From positions 22,533 through 86,532 of the forward strand of contig JBLINY010000006.1 of the NCBI GenBank assembly GCA_047638695.1: 64,000 nucleotides of DNA, given 5' to 3'. The notes beneath the pieces are model-generated. The model was not told the origin of the DNA and made no database searches. It was given only the letters and a program-made list of their open reading frames with translations. The number at the start of each line of letters is the position of its first letter. The first letter of the stretch is position 1. This document shows, one piece after another, positions 1-7,954 of this stretch. This stretch comes from JAHECQ01 sp047638695. GTDB taxonomy: Bacteria > Actinomycetota > Acidimicrobiia > Acidimicrobiales > SZUA-35. The position numbers and the translations under genes are program-made.

Positions 1-223
1 GGATGTCAAAGGGCATCTCGTAGCCACCGACACGACGAGGTTGGAGCATCCGGAACAACCCGGCGTCCACCAATTCCTGCATCGAGTCATCAGGAATATT
101 GCGAAGCTCTTCGGCCCGTTCGGCCCTCGCCGCTATGCCAGGGGCAAGGGCTCGGGCCCGATCGACCAACACCTTCCGGGTCACGAGCTCGGCACCCGCC
201 TCGGTCTCTTGCCCAACGCTCAT
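1..223 (-). CDS. Acyl-CoA dehydrogenase-fold flavin monooxygenase, N-terminal part
   Basis: The gene enters from the left edge on the minus strand, so only about 74 N-terminal residues are present, starting at the ATG whose complement is at 221-223. The segment has a long helix rich in Ala and Arg followed by LFRMLQPRRVGGYE. That motif is typical of the N-terminal helical domain of acyl-CoA dehydrogenase-fold monooxygenases such as HsaA (3-HSA hydroxylase) and related two-component flavin hydroxylases. In that family the protein uses reduced flavin from a partner reductase to hydroxylate an aromatic or steroid substrate. The substrate cannot be told from this fragment. An ordinary acyl-CoA dehydrogenase is the main alternative. 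Confidence 0.7.
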   Translation of the reverse strand, partial: MSVGQETEAGAELVTRKVLVDRARALAPGIAARAERAEELRNIPDDSMQELVDAGLFRMLQPRRVGGYEMPFDI

Positions 224-292
224 GGCGTCCTCCCGATCATTAGCGGTCCTAGTAGGGACACAGCGAGCCTGACACGAGGGTTTCGGCGTTGA

Positions 293-1032
293 CTATTCCG
301 TCGTGGATTCAGAATCGACTAACCGAAGGATGCTGCTGCGGCTGAAATCGGGAACGGGCCCAACTCCCATCGCGGTGTACACCGACGGAGGGACCGAAAT
401 GTCTGCGAGATACAAGGCCCCGAGTTGACTGGCGTTGCGAAGACCAACCTTGGGAAGAGCCAGGGTCATCGTGGCGTCAGCACTCACCGCTAAACCCGGG
501 ACCGAGCCGTCGGTGACGTTCACTCCCGACGGAGTGTCGAGGGAAACAATCGAGCCGCCGGCGTCACCTATCCCGCCGATGAGTTCGCCGATCCTGCCGC
601 GAGGCGAACCTCTCAGGCTGTAGCCGATCAGGGCATCAATCACGACGTCGGCCCGACGAGGATCGGGCTCTACCGGCACACCCATGCGCTGGAGAATGCG
701 GTATTGCTGGGCCGCGACCGACGACAGGGAGGCGGTTGTTTGACCCAGCGTCACGCGTACGTCAACACCGTGATTGGCGAGGTGGCGTGCCGCCGCCAGC
801 CCACCGCCACCAGCCCACCGCCCCCGTTTCCACCAGCTCCGGCAAGCACCGTCACATTGCTCGGGTTGAAGAGGTCGGTCACGAGCCGGGCCAGATTGCG
901 ACCAGCGTTCTCCATCATCTGGATCAACTCGATCCCGAGGTCTTCCACCATCACCCGATCGACCTCGATCATCTGGCTGTGCGTCAGCGCTCCTACGTCA
1001 CCAACGTCAACGACTGGATAGTGTGCAGTCAT
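293..1032 (-). pseudogene. NAD(P)H-hydrate epimerase (YjeF_N family), frameshifted
   Basis: Two minus-strand frames together make one YjeF N-terminal-type protein of about 240 residues. Residues from 1032 down to about 820 give the start and the glycine loop GAGGNGGGGL. Residues from about 790 down to 293 give RHLANHGVDVRVTLGQ and the later DALIGYSLRG and LDTPSGV motifs. The family epimerises damaged NAD(P)HX. The frame changes within 792-819, where a 14-bp sequence occurs twice in tandem with one mismatch. Removing one copy restores an unbroken reading frame through the glycine loop. The C-terminal dehydratase domain found in bifunctional Nnr proteins is absent. Either the gene is inactivated or one repeat copy is an assembly artefact. 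Confidence 0.8.
792..819. repeat. 14-bp imperfect tandem duplication causing a frameshift
   Basis: The + strand reads GCCGCCAGCCCACC at 792-805 and GCCACCAGCCCACC at 806-819, which is one mismatch in 14. Because 14 is not a multiple of three, the extra copy shifts the reading frame of the NAD(P)H-hydrate epimerase gene. Deleting either copy rejoins the two halves of the protein. Confidence 0.9.
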
Positions 1033-1087
1033 AGCCCGTCAACCCTCTCTTCTTTCCCTATGCCTGTGCCTGTCTCCCGGCGGGTGG

Positions 1088-1606
1088 CTAGGCGAGACTG
1101 ATTTCGACGGGGACCGGCCGCTTCAGCGTGTGACCAACAGGCGAGGTTCCGACCACGGTCTCATGAAGGGCGGCGACTGCTTCTGGTCCGGCGTCAGAGT
1201 CGAGACGCACCTGCACCCGGATGCCTTCGTAGCCGGCGTTGCCGGCCGAGTTCAGCCCGAGGAACGTTTGGAGATTCAGGTCGCCCTCAACGTCGATGGC
1301 CAAGCTTTTGATCTCAACTCCGGCCGCAGTGGCGTTGGCTGCGTACCCGACGGCGAGGCAATTGCCCAGAGCGCCGAGCAGCTGTTCCACCGGATTGGCT
1401 GCGGTATCGGTGCCACCGAGGCCGGCCGGCTCGTCGGAAGGAACGGCTGCGAACTCGCGCACGGTGGAGGATGAACGGAACCCGCCGTCCCAGGTAACAC
1501 TGGCACGCCACACGGTCTCGGCGACCTCGGGGCTCTCTTGCACTTTGCCGGCCAGACCGGCCACAGCCTCGATGTTGACATCGTTCAACGACTTCGTTTC
1601 TGTCAC
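1088..1606 (-). CDS. OsmC family protein
   Basis: This 172-residue protein has the OsmC/Ohr fold pattern: a beta-rich N-terminal half, then the helix carrying the first reactive cysteine in GALGNCLAVGYAANA (Cys about residue 83), then TSPVGHTL near the C terminus. In OsmC/Ohr peroxiredoxins two cysteines reduce organic hydroperoxides. Here the second position reads Ser-Pro-Val, as in many OsmC-like proteins without a demonstrated peroxidase function. It lies alone on the minus strand, about 55 bp from each neighbour. Role: probable thiol-dependent detoxification or a divergent OsmC-like function in the cytoplasm. Confidence 0.85.
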   Translation of the reverse strand: MTETKSLNDVNIEAVAGLAGKVQESPEVAETVWRASVTWDGGFRSSSTVREFAAVPSDEPAGLGGTDTAANPVEQLLGALGNCLAVGYAANATAAGVEIKSLAIDVEGDLNLQTFLGLNSAGNAGYEGIRVQVRLDSDAGPEAVAALHETVVGTSPVGHTLKRPVPVEISLA

Positions 1607-1661
1607 GACAATTCCCGTTTCTCGATAAAGCTGATTGGTTTTGTCGGGAATCGTATCTTCG

Positions 1662-1892
1662 TCATCGGCTCGTCGGCGCCAAACCGCCGAGAGAGTCGCT
1701 CAGTTCACTTGGGCTTGTGACCAACAAAGCGGCCGCCACCGAAGGTTCCTTCTTCGAAGGCATCCAATTCCAGTCGGCCAATGCGTCGGTCGTTTCCGTT
1801 CCGCCAAACGACAGGAAATCGTCGCCGTACATCTGCTCGATGACATCGATTCCAATGGCGTTGTAATTGGCATGCACGTCGGCAGTTCCCAT
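1662..1892 (-). pseudogene. SAM-dependent methyltransferase, N-terminal remnant
   Basis: A 76-residue reading frame begins with a stretch that includes IGIDVIEQMYGDDFLSFGG followed by TETTDALADW. This matches the conserved N terminus of sarcosine/glycine-type and UbiE-like methyltransferases, just before the SAM-binding glycine motif. The expected motif I (DVGSGxGG) never appears. After about 44 residues the sequence turns into unrelated Ser/Ala-rich residues and stops. The open frame is therefore best read as the leftover 5' end of a methyltransferase gene cut by a deletion. A very short functional protein is possible but unlikely. Confidence 0.6.
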
Positions 1893-1924
1893 AGCTCTTT
1901 GTATAACGCCCCGCCTGGCGGGTG

Positions 1925-3082
1925 TCAGCGGCCGAGGGCAGCCTGTTCAGCTTCATGCTTGGCCGTCATCTGTTCAGCCGCCGAAACCCGCTTCGAAACC
2001 AACTCCGTTTGATTTTTGGTGACCCAATCGAATGATTCGGTGCGGTTCTTGTTGGCGCCATCGAAATGGGGCATCACGTAGCGGGCGTAGAGCTCGTACG
2101 AGCGCTGAGTCGCCGGCCAATCAGCCCAGTTTGTAGCCAGCAGAAGCAAGCACCCGAATTCACCCTGTTTGGCCTGGAGCTCTTCGATGCGCTCGATGGC
2201 ATCGTCGGGGGTACCAACGACGGCAATCTTGTTCTCGACGATCCAGTCGGCAACGTCGGCTCCCACGGGCACGTGGAACCGGGGCTGGTTGTTGTTTATG
2301 TACGCCACGTATTCCTCGGCCCCGAAGCGGATGTCTTCGATGGCCTGCTCCCGGGTTTCAGCGATGTGCATGCCGACCACACAACGCAGGCCGCTGCGAT
2401 CCATCTCGGCTCCCCGGTCCGCAGCAACCTGACAGGCCAGCTGCCAGTTCACATCCAGAGCGTCGAACCCGGCCTGCACACCGGCGGCCACGCACAACAT
2501 GCCCAGGTCGTAGCGGCCTGCCAATCGGCCACCCGAAGGAGTGACCGCGCTGGCGACGCAGACTTCGGGGTGTGGGTGACTGTAGGGACGCAGATGCGTC
2601 CGGGCCTCGCGCAGCGTGTACCAGTCAGTGGTCTCGGTGACGACTTCACCCCGGAACAGGCGCAGGATCACGTCGAGCGACTCCTCCATTCGATCGCGGG
2701 TGACTTCGGGTTCGATCCCCATCATGAGAGCGTCCGAGGCCAGCAGGCCCGGCCCGACGCCCAACATCACTCGACCTCGGGTCATGTGATCGAGCTGAAG
2801 CATCCGGTTCGCGACATTGAGAGGGTGGTGATACGGCAGCGACACTACGCCGGTGCCGAAGCGGATGTGCTTGGTGCGTTCCGCGGCAGCCGCGATGAAG
2901 ATTTCGGGAGAATCGATGGTCTCCATACCGGCCGAGTGATGCTCGCCAATCCACACCTCGGCAAACCCCAGCTTGTCGAGCAAGACCATGAGCTCGAGAT
3001 CACGCTCGAGAGTCAGCGTCGGGTTCTCGGCGACTGAATGAAACGGGGCAGCGAAAACACCATGGCGAAGCGGAACGGTCAT
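1925..3082 (-). CDS. LLM class flavin-dependent oxidoreductase
   Basis: The 385-residue protein is a bacterial luciferase-like (TIM-barrel) monooxygenase. Visible family marks are EVWIGEHHSAGMETIDSPEIF near residue 45, RIRFGTGV-type HIRFGTGVVSLPYHHPLNVA near 90, and RGRVMLGVGPGLLASDALMMG near 122. This pattern resembles limonene monooxygenase-like members that use FMNH2 supplied by a separate reductase. Substrate unknown. The gene is divergent from the dodecin operon, and the 118-bp intergenic region contains the operator candidate at 3142-3157, so it may be co-regulated with the flavin-binding dodecins. Confidence 0.88.
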   Translation of the reverse strand: MTVPLRHGVFAAPFHSVAENPTLTLERDLELMVLLDKLGFAEVWIGEHHSAGMETIDSPEIFIAAAAERTKHIRFGTGVVSLPYHHPLNVANRMLQLDHMTRGRVMLGVGPGLLASDALMMGIEPEVTRDRMEESLDVILRLFRGEVVTETTDWYTLREARTHLRPYSHPHPEVCVASAVTPSGGRLAGRYDLGMLCVAAGVQAGFDALDVNWQLACQVAADRGAEMDRSGLRCVVGMHIAETREQAIEDIRFGAEEYVAYINNNQPRFHVPVGADVADWIVENKIAVVGTPDDAIERIEELQAKQGEFGCLLLLATNWADWPATQRSYELYARYVMPHFDGANKNRTESFDWVTKNQTELVSKRVSAAEQMTAKHEAEQAALGR

Positions 3083-3141
3083 GCCGGAAAATCTAGATCG
3101 ACATGACGGCGCGAGACGATCTTGAAGAGATCCCTTGCTTT

Positions 3142-3157
3142 ACTTAGCGAACGCTAA
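3142..3157. promoter_or_regulatory. Probable TetR operator upstream of dodecin operon
   Basis: The intergenic sequence contains the perfect inverted repeat TTAGCG-AA-CGCTAA at 3144-3157. The 12-mer ACTTAGCGAACG at 3142-3153 recurs in reverse orientation at 4485-4496, just upstream of the TetR gene. Both copies sit in promoter positions, which is what an autoregulating TetR protein controlling this operon would need. A -35-like TTGCTT lies at 3135-3140. Site function is inferred. Confidence 0.65.
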
Positions 3158-3200
3158 CTAAGCTCCCTCAAACAAGACAACTCATCAACGGAGGTCAGCC

Positions 3201-3416
3201 GTGAACAGCGTGTACAACGTCGTCGAGCTCATTGGGACCAGCAGCAAGTCCTGGGAAGAAGCGGCCACCGTCGCCGTGGAAGAGGCCTCCAAGACCCTTC
3301 GCGATCTCCGAGTTGCCGAGGTGATCCAACAAGACCTGGTTATCGAAGACGGAACGGTCACGATGTATCGAACGAAAGTCCGACTTTCATTCAAACATGA
3401 GACGGACGACCTCTGA
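3201..3416 (+). CDS. Dodecin family flavoprotein (first copy)
   Basis: A 71-residue protein of normal dodecin length. It has the family pattern of a first strand (YNVVELIGTSSKSWEEAA), one helix (AVEEASKTLRDL), and two strands (VAEVIQQDLVIEDG, YRTKVRLSFK). Dodecins form hollow dodecamers that bind flavins in pairs and buffer or protect free riboflavin, FMN or FAD. The position usually holding the flavin-stacking Trp is occupied by Leu in RDLRVAEV, so ligand stacking may differ. The stop overlaps the next start (TGATG at 3414-3418), implying translational coupling with the fusion gene. Confidence 0.88.
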   Translation: MNSVYNVVELIGTSSKSWEEAATVAVEEASKTLRDLRVAEVIQQDLVIEDGTVTMYRTKVRLSFKHETDDL

Positions 3417-4123
3417 TGACGGCCGCCGTCCACGGGCAAGTCAACAAGGTCGTTCGGGTGGTTGGGGCCTCACCAACGTCGTGGGAGGTAGCGGCCCAGA
3501 CCGCCGTGTCACAAGCATCGAAGACGATCCAAGACCTGCACAGCGCCACGCTCGTCGAGGCCGATCTCGTCCTCGGCGACGGGCATGTGGAGCAGTACCG
3601 GGTGAAGTTGGAGCTGAGCTTTCAGCTCGACCGGACCCGTACCCGCATCTCAGGCGACGAAACCAAGACCGTACGAGTTCGCCGTTGCCTCATTATCGCC
3701 AACCAGACCCTGGCCAGCCCTGCCCTTCGCCAGATCGTCGAGGAACGAATCTCAGCCGGACCGTATGAGTTTCATGTCCTCGTTCCTGAGCCCGTCCGGA
3801 CGATCAACTACATCAACGACACCATCAGCGGCACCCACATTGCAGTCCCCTCCGATGATGATCGACTCGAAGCCCTCCGAACAGCTGAGGAACGACTTGA
3901 CTCGTTCCGCAAGACCTTTGCTCCGCTCGAATCGGAAATGAGCGGGGAGGCCAGCCTGATGGATCCGCTCGCCGCGGCTCGACAGGTGATGGAGTTCTCC
4001 ACGTTTGACGAGATCATCGTCTCTACCTTGGCTCCCGGCGCCTCCCGCTGGCTCAAACTCGACCTTCCCAGCCGACTCGAACGAGCCTTCAAGATTCCGG
4101 TCGTTTCACTCATCTCCAACTGA
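3416..4123 (+). CDS. Dodecin domain fused to USP-like domain
   Basis: The 235-residue protein starts with a full dodecin domain (residues about 8-72: KVVRVVGASPTSWEVAAQ, ASKTIQDLHSA, YRVKLELSFQ). A short linker leads into a second alpha/beta domain from about residue 85 (RRCLIIANQTLASPALRQIV) to the end. That domain has the acidic DDDRLEALRTAEERL helix and the DEIIVSTLAPGASRWLKLDL motif. This second domain is familiar from actinobacterial universal-stress-like or permease C-terminal domains with a Rossmann-like fold. Dodecins are normally stand-alone proteins near 70 residues, so the fusion is unusual. If the dodecin part assembles normally, twelve USP-like domains would decorate the shell. 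Function is inferred. Confidence 0.8.
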   Translation: MTAAVHGQVNKVVRVVGASPTSWEVAAQTAVSQASKTIQDLHSATLVEADLVLGDGHVEQYRVKLELSFQLDRTRTRISGDETKTVRVRRCLIIANQTLASPALRQIVEERISAGPYEFHVLVPEPVRTINYINDTISGTHIAVPSDDDRLEALRTAEERLDSFRKTFAPLESEMSGEASLMDPLAAARQVMEFSTFDEIIVSTLAPGASRWLKLDLPSRLERAFKIPVVSLISN

Positions 4124-4240
4124 CGCCGGTTCGAACGCTTCGCACCACGCCGGAGGACGCAAACCCAAGGACACGCCAGAACGTTTCACCAATTCGTTTC
4201 TCGAGCGTTGAACAAGTCCCACAAACCAAGGAGACCAGCT

Positions 4241-4444
4241 ATGAGTGCTACCTATCGCTTAACGGAGATCGTCGGTACGAGCCATGAGGGCGTGCCGGAG
4301 GCAATTCGCAGCGGTGTGGCGAAGGCATCGGAGTCGCTGCACAATATGGATTGGTTCCAAGTCGTTGAAGTCCGAGGTTCGATCGCTGACGGCGCCGTGA
4401 ACGAGTTTCAGGTGACGATGAAGGTCGGATTCCGAGTCGATTGA
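4241..4444 (+). CDS. Dodecin family flavoprotein (third copy)
   Basis: The 67-residue protein has all dodecin elements: YRLTEIVGTSHEGVPEAIRS, the helix VAKASESLHNMDWFQVVEV and the strand VNEFQVTMKVGFRVD. Unlike the first copy it keeps the Trp (MDWF) at the place where dodecins stack the isoalloxazine ring, so it is the best candidate for canonical flavin binding. The start at 4241 is preferred over an upstream in-frame codon because AAGGAGACC lies about 6 bp upstream. It is separated from the fusion gene by 117 bp, so it could be transcribed with it or from its own promoter. Confidence 0.88.
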   Translation: MSATYRLTEIVGTSHEGVPEAIRSGVAKASESLHNMDWFQVVEVRGSIADGAVNEFQVTMKVGFRVD

Positions 4445-4484
4445 TCGCCGCATCAACCACATTGGAGGAATACGAAAGACGTAT

Positions 4485-4496
4485 CGTTCGCTAAGT
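4485..4496. promoter_or_regulatory. Probable TetR operator upstream of tetR
   Basis: CGTTCGCTAAGT at 4485-4496 is the exact reverse complement of the 12-mer at 3142-3153. Here the second half-site is degenerate (TTAGCG-AA-CGATAC on the opposite strand). It lies about 40 bp before the TetR start, consistent with autoregulation. Confidence 0.6.
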
Positions 4497-4535
4497 GAAA
4501 CCTGACCCGATGGAGCGGCCCCCGTGGGGGCAAAG

Positions 4536-5078
4536 ATGACCGAATCGAGCACGAGCACCAGAGACCGTATTGCCAACGGTGCGCTGCAACTCTTCTCGGA
4601 AAAGGGTTTTGCCGGCACAGCGGTGCGAGAGATCGCGGGTGCCGTTGACTTGACGGTTCCTGCGATCTATTACCATTTCAAGAGCAAGGATGGACTGCTG
4701 GCCGCCCTGGTCGAAACCTTCGTCGCTGACGGCGACCAGCTACTAGAGAAATTGTCGTCGGCAACGCCGGCCCAACGGCGGAAGCTGGCACTACCCGGCT
4801 ATTACGACGTCCTCGTCCAGAATCTGGCCGTGTTTCGTTTCGTTATGGCCGATCCTTCGGTCCGCTCTCATGAGCAGGCCGGCCGACTGCTGGCCGAGCA
4901 AGCTACCCGCTACCTGCACCTGCTCGTCGGCGATAAGCCAACCCATATCGACCTGATTCGGGCCAACGCTGCGCTGGGCGCGTTGCGTCGTCCCCTGCGG
5001 TTGCGCGAAGTTGACGTGGTGGCAGACCGGGCCCAGATTCTCTCGTCCAGTCAAGCGGCCCTGGTGGCCAAGGCCTGA
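4536..5078 (+). CDS. TetR/AcrR family transcriptional regulator
   Basis: The 180-residue protein has a TetR helix-turn-helix at residues about 8-50 (RIANGALQLFSEKGFAGTAV, REIAGAVDLTVPAIYYHFKS) followed by a variable all-helical ligand domain. I chose ATG 4536; GTG 4524 in the same frame is possible. It follows the dodecin genes in the same direction and has a copy of the shared operator upstream, so it probably represses its own gene, the dodecin genes and perhaps the divergent flavin oxidoreductase. The effector is unknown. A flavin or a substrate of the oxidoreductase is a reasonable guess. Confidence 0.85.
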   Translation: MTESSTSTRDRIANGALQLFSEKGFAGTAVREIAGAVDLTVPAIYYHFKSKDGLLAALVETFVADGDQLLEKLSSATPAQRRKLALPGYYDVLVQNLAVFRFVMADPSVRSHEQAGRLLAEQATRYLHLLVGDKPTHIDLIRANAALGALRRPLRLREVDVVADRAQILSSSQAALVAKA

Positions 5079-5098
5079 GCAGCAACCGCTGCCAATAC

Positions 5099-5137
5099 CC
5101 CACAACTTCTTAGTGAAGTCCCCACACCCACAACTTC
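5099..5137. repeat. Short direct repeat upstream of lipoprotein gene
   Basis: CCCACAACTTC occurs at 5099-5109 and again at 5127-5137. Each copy is followed three bases later by GTGAA, giving two near-identical 19-bp blocks 28 bp apart just before the lipoprotein start at 5151. It may be a regulatory repeat or a local duplication. Confidence 0.5.
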
Positions 5138-5150
5138 CCGGTGAAACCCA

Positions 5151-6024
5151 ATGTCACGAATCCGCTTGCCCAAACTGATCGAGTTGCTCGTCGCCACCGC
5201 CGTCTTCGCAGTCGCCTGCGGCTCCTCCAACGAAACGACCTTTCCCGCCGCGCAAAGGGGCCGCCGAAGCCGAGCTTCTCGACTTTGCTCTCGTCCAAGA
5301 GAACGAGTTCACCTTCGAGTCCGACCCCGCCGACCCTGGGCGCGGGATCTTCCACGTCGTGACGACCGAACCGATGATCTGCACAATCGTGTGGGGCGAA
5401 ACCGACGAGTTTGGCAACTTCAACAACAGTCTCGCCATGAACGGCACCGGCATCATTGGCCACGACGTCGTACTCCCGAGCGCCGAGCAAGGCGTCGAAT
5501 ACCAGTTCCGGGTGCAGGGGTCCACCGCCGACGGCACTCAGTACCGCTCCGAACTCGGCACCTTCACGCTGCCGGTCACAGACATCGACGATGCCATGTC
5601 CGCCGAAGAAGCAATCGTCCACGGTGCCAACGTCGCGCTGGAAGCGACCCTGGTCGACGCCAGTTCAATCTTCGGGCTTGGCTGGGAGGCGGAGAATGCG
5701 CTCGATGGCGACACCAACACCGAGTGGGCGTCCTCCGGCGACGGCGACGAGGGTTTCATCACGATCGATCTGGGCTCGTCCCAAGATCTCGTCGGTGTCG
5801 AATTTCTGACCCGCCGCATGCTCGACGGCACGGCGACCACGGAGATGTACACCATCACCGTTGATGGCGGCGAGACCTTTGGACCGTTCCCGGCTGGCAA
5901 CCCGGCGAACCCGAACTTCACCGCCATTGAGATCACCGGTCAAGTGGTCCGCTTCGACATCGACTCATCGACCGGCGGCAATGTCGGCGCCATCGAAGTT
6001 CGGGTCTTCGCACCCGCGGAATAG
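5151..6024 (+). pseudogene. Lipoprotein with F5/8 type C (discoidin) domain, frameshifted
   Basis: Translation from ATG 5151 gives a lipoprotein signal (hydrophobic run, then AVACGSS lipobox). After about 35 residues the matching frame continues one base later as AAEAELLDFALVQENEF. The shift falls at the run of four G near 5257-5260; dropping one G joins the frames. The downstream part runs to 6024 and ends in a discoidin-like F5/8 type C module (ENALDGDTNTEWASSGDGDE, then FITIDLGSSQDLVGVEF). Such modules bind carbohydrates or surfaces, so the intact product would be an exported, lipid-anchored binding protein. The homopolymer position makes a sequencing error or slippage as plausible as true inactivation. 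Confidence 0.7.
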
Positions 6025-6090
6025 GAGTGCGATGCAGCGGTTAGCCCCGGTCATCTTGGGGCCAACCGCCAACTCTCGCTTGGAGCTGAA

Positions 6091-7839
6091 TCAGCGACCG
6101 TGGCGCAGCAGCTTGCCTGGTGTGGCGTCGGTACATTCACCGTCTCTGAAGGTCTCGACGCCGTTGACCAAGATGTGCTTGTAGCCGTTGGCATGCTGCA
6201 CCCTGCGCCACTCGCCACCTGGCAAGTCGAACACCGGCTCACCAATCCAAGGCGGATCGATCGACAAGCTCTCAAGCTCGTAGACAATCACGTCGGCCGG
6301 GGCACCCTCAACCAGCGTTCCGCGATTCTTGAACCCCGCAGCGTGGGCGGCCAACGTCGACCCCCGGTAGTGGGCCTCCTCCAACGTCATCTTTCCGGTG
6401 TCTCGCACCATCCAGGTGAGCATGTCGGTGGTCCAGGCTCCGCCAGTGAAGAACTTGGTGTGCGCTCCTCCGTCGGAGACACCGGGAATCGTGTACTCAG
6501 ATTCGGTGATGGCACCGGCCATATGGTCGATGTTGAATTCGGGACCTTCACCGAGGAACTCGGTCTTCAGGTCGGTCTCGAGCGAAAGGTCGAGCATCAC
6601 GTCGATGTAGTGCTTGTCCTCGTCGGCCGCGATGTCTTCCAGGTTGCGGCCCAAATACTTCTGCAGGTCGGGCCGACGTTGCACGCCCTGCACCACCAGC
6701 CGCTGGGCCGGGCCACCAACGGCCACTTGGGTTTGGGTGAACAGCGTGTTGGCCTGATCCTGCTCGGCCTTGATGCGCTCGCGGAGGGCGGGGTCACGCA
6801 TCTTGCGCATCTTGTCTTCGAGTGTGCCCGTGGTGGCTTCACGCCAGGCCGGGCTCGAGTCGTACAGGTTCCATTCATCGAGCGAGAAGGCGAAGCCGGT
6901 TCGGATGGTTGCTGCCTGTCCGAAGATGCGCAGACCCTCGGCCTGCGCGTCAGCGATCCAATCGAGACGATCTCGGTGAGTACGCACGTTCTTCTGACTA
7001 ACGGGAACGACATTGTCGATGATCGGCCGCCGAGCCACCTCGGCCAGACGAAGTTTGAAGTCGAGATCTTCGCTGCTGTTCGGATCGGCGCTGGTGGCCT
7101 GAGTGAGCTGAATAAAGCCCTCGTCTCGTTCCCGCAGCACTTCGGCCAGACAGAAGATGTCGTCGTCAACCATCGTGTCGGTAACCATGGGCGTGCCGTC
7201 GAAGTCAGCCTGGGTCGAGTTCTCGCCCAGCCTCTGGATCGAGAATCCGCAGAGGCCGGCATCCATGCCCTCGTGCAGCAGTCGCTGCATTTCCTTCTGC
7301 TCGGCCGCCGTTGCCTGCCGCGACTTTGCCGCGTCGAGACCCATCACATAGATCATGAGCGACGCCGTTGGCATGTACTGCAGACAGTTCACGCCCTTCG
7401 GCGCCTTATCAAGACTGTCCAGATATTCCGGAATGGTCTCCCAGTCCCAGTGAGGAAGGAACCCCTCCTGCATCGCCGCCATCGGGATGGCCTCGGTGCG
7501 CACCATGGTGAGCATGGACCGTTCCCTGAAGTCTGGCTTGACCGGCGCAAAACCGAACCCACAGTTGCCAAGCACCACTGAAGTAACACCGTGCCAGCTC
7601 GAGATCGAGCAGTACGGATCCCAACGGATCTGGGCGTCGTAGTGCGTGTGCAAGTCAATGAACCCCGGGGCGACAATGCACCCGCCGGCATCGATGACCT
7701 GGTCGGCCACCCCGTTGGCCCGCCCCCCTATCTGGGCGATCAGCCCGTCCTTTATCCAGATGTCGCCACGAAAGCGAGGCACCTTGGTGCCATCGACGAT
7801 CATGCCGTTCTTGATATGGATGTCGTAGTCGGTCCCCAT
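6091..7839 (-). CDS. N-acyl-D-amino-acid deacylase family amidohydrolase
   Basis: This 582-residue protein belongs to the amidohydrolase superfamily, D-aminoacylase branch. It opens with the beta-sandwich strand pattern (IHIKNGMIVDGTKVPRFRGD), then GGCIVAPGFIDLHTHYDAQ with metal-binding His near 64 and 66. GVTSVVLGNCGFGFAPVKP follows, and later VSDGGAHTKFF, a conserved Asp region. The end (GTLVEGAPADVIVYEL) is the usual C-terminal return to the small domain. The family hydrolyses N-acyl-D-amino acids or related cyclic amides with one or two zinc ions. Members of this length in actinobacteria mostly have unknown true substrates. It stands alone, with no obvious operon partner. Confidence 0.85.
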   Translation of the reverse strand: MGTDYDIHIKNGMIVDGTKVPRFRGDIWIKDGLIAQIGGRANGVADQVIDAGGCIVAPGFIDLHTHYDAQIRWDPYCSISSWHGVTSVVLGNCGFGFAPVKPDFRERSMLTMVRTEAIPMAAMQEGFLPHWDWETIPEYLDSLDKAPKGVNCLQYMPTASLMIYVMGLDAAKSRQATAAEQKEMQRLLHEGMDAGLCGFSIQRLGENSTQADFDGTPMVTDTMVDDDIFCLAEVLRERDEGFIQLTQATSADPNSSEDLDFKLRLAEVARRPIIDNVVPVSQKNVRTHRDRLDWIADAQAEGLRIFGQAATIRTGFAFSLDEWNLYDSSPAWREATTGTLEDKMRKMRDPALRERIKAEQDQANTLFTQTQVAVGGPAQRLVVQGVQRRPDLQKYLGRNLEDIAADEDKHYIDVMLDLSLETDLKTEFLGEGPEFNIDHMAGAITESEYTIPGVSDGGAHTKFFTGGAWTTDMLTWMVRDTGKMTLEEAHYRGSTLAAHAAGFKNRGTLVEGAPADVIVYELESLSIDPPWIGEPVFDLPGGEWRRVQHANGYKHILVNGVETFRDGECTDATPGKLLRHGR

Positions 7840-7954
7840 GAGACGTACTCCTGTTCCGGCGGCCGTCCCATGCCCCCCGGCAGGTCAGCCGACATAGTCT
7901 TCGTTGCGCCCAACACTAGGCCCATATGCGTTCACGATGTTGACCAACGAATAT

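Noticed and set aside
41..292. Plus-strand open frame of 83 residues
   Set aside because: It is antisense to the flavin monooxygenase N terminus, which has recognisable family sequence; its composition is Arg/Pro-rich and no ribosome binding site is seen.
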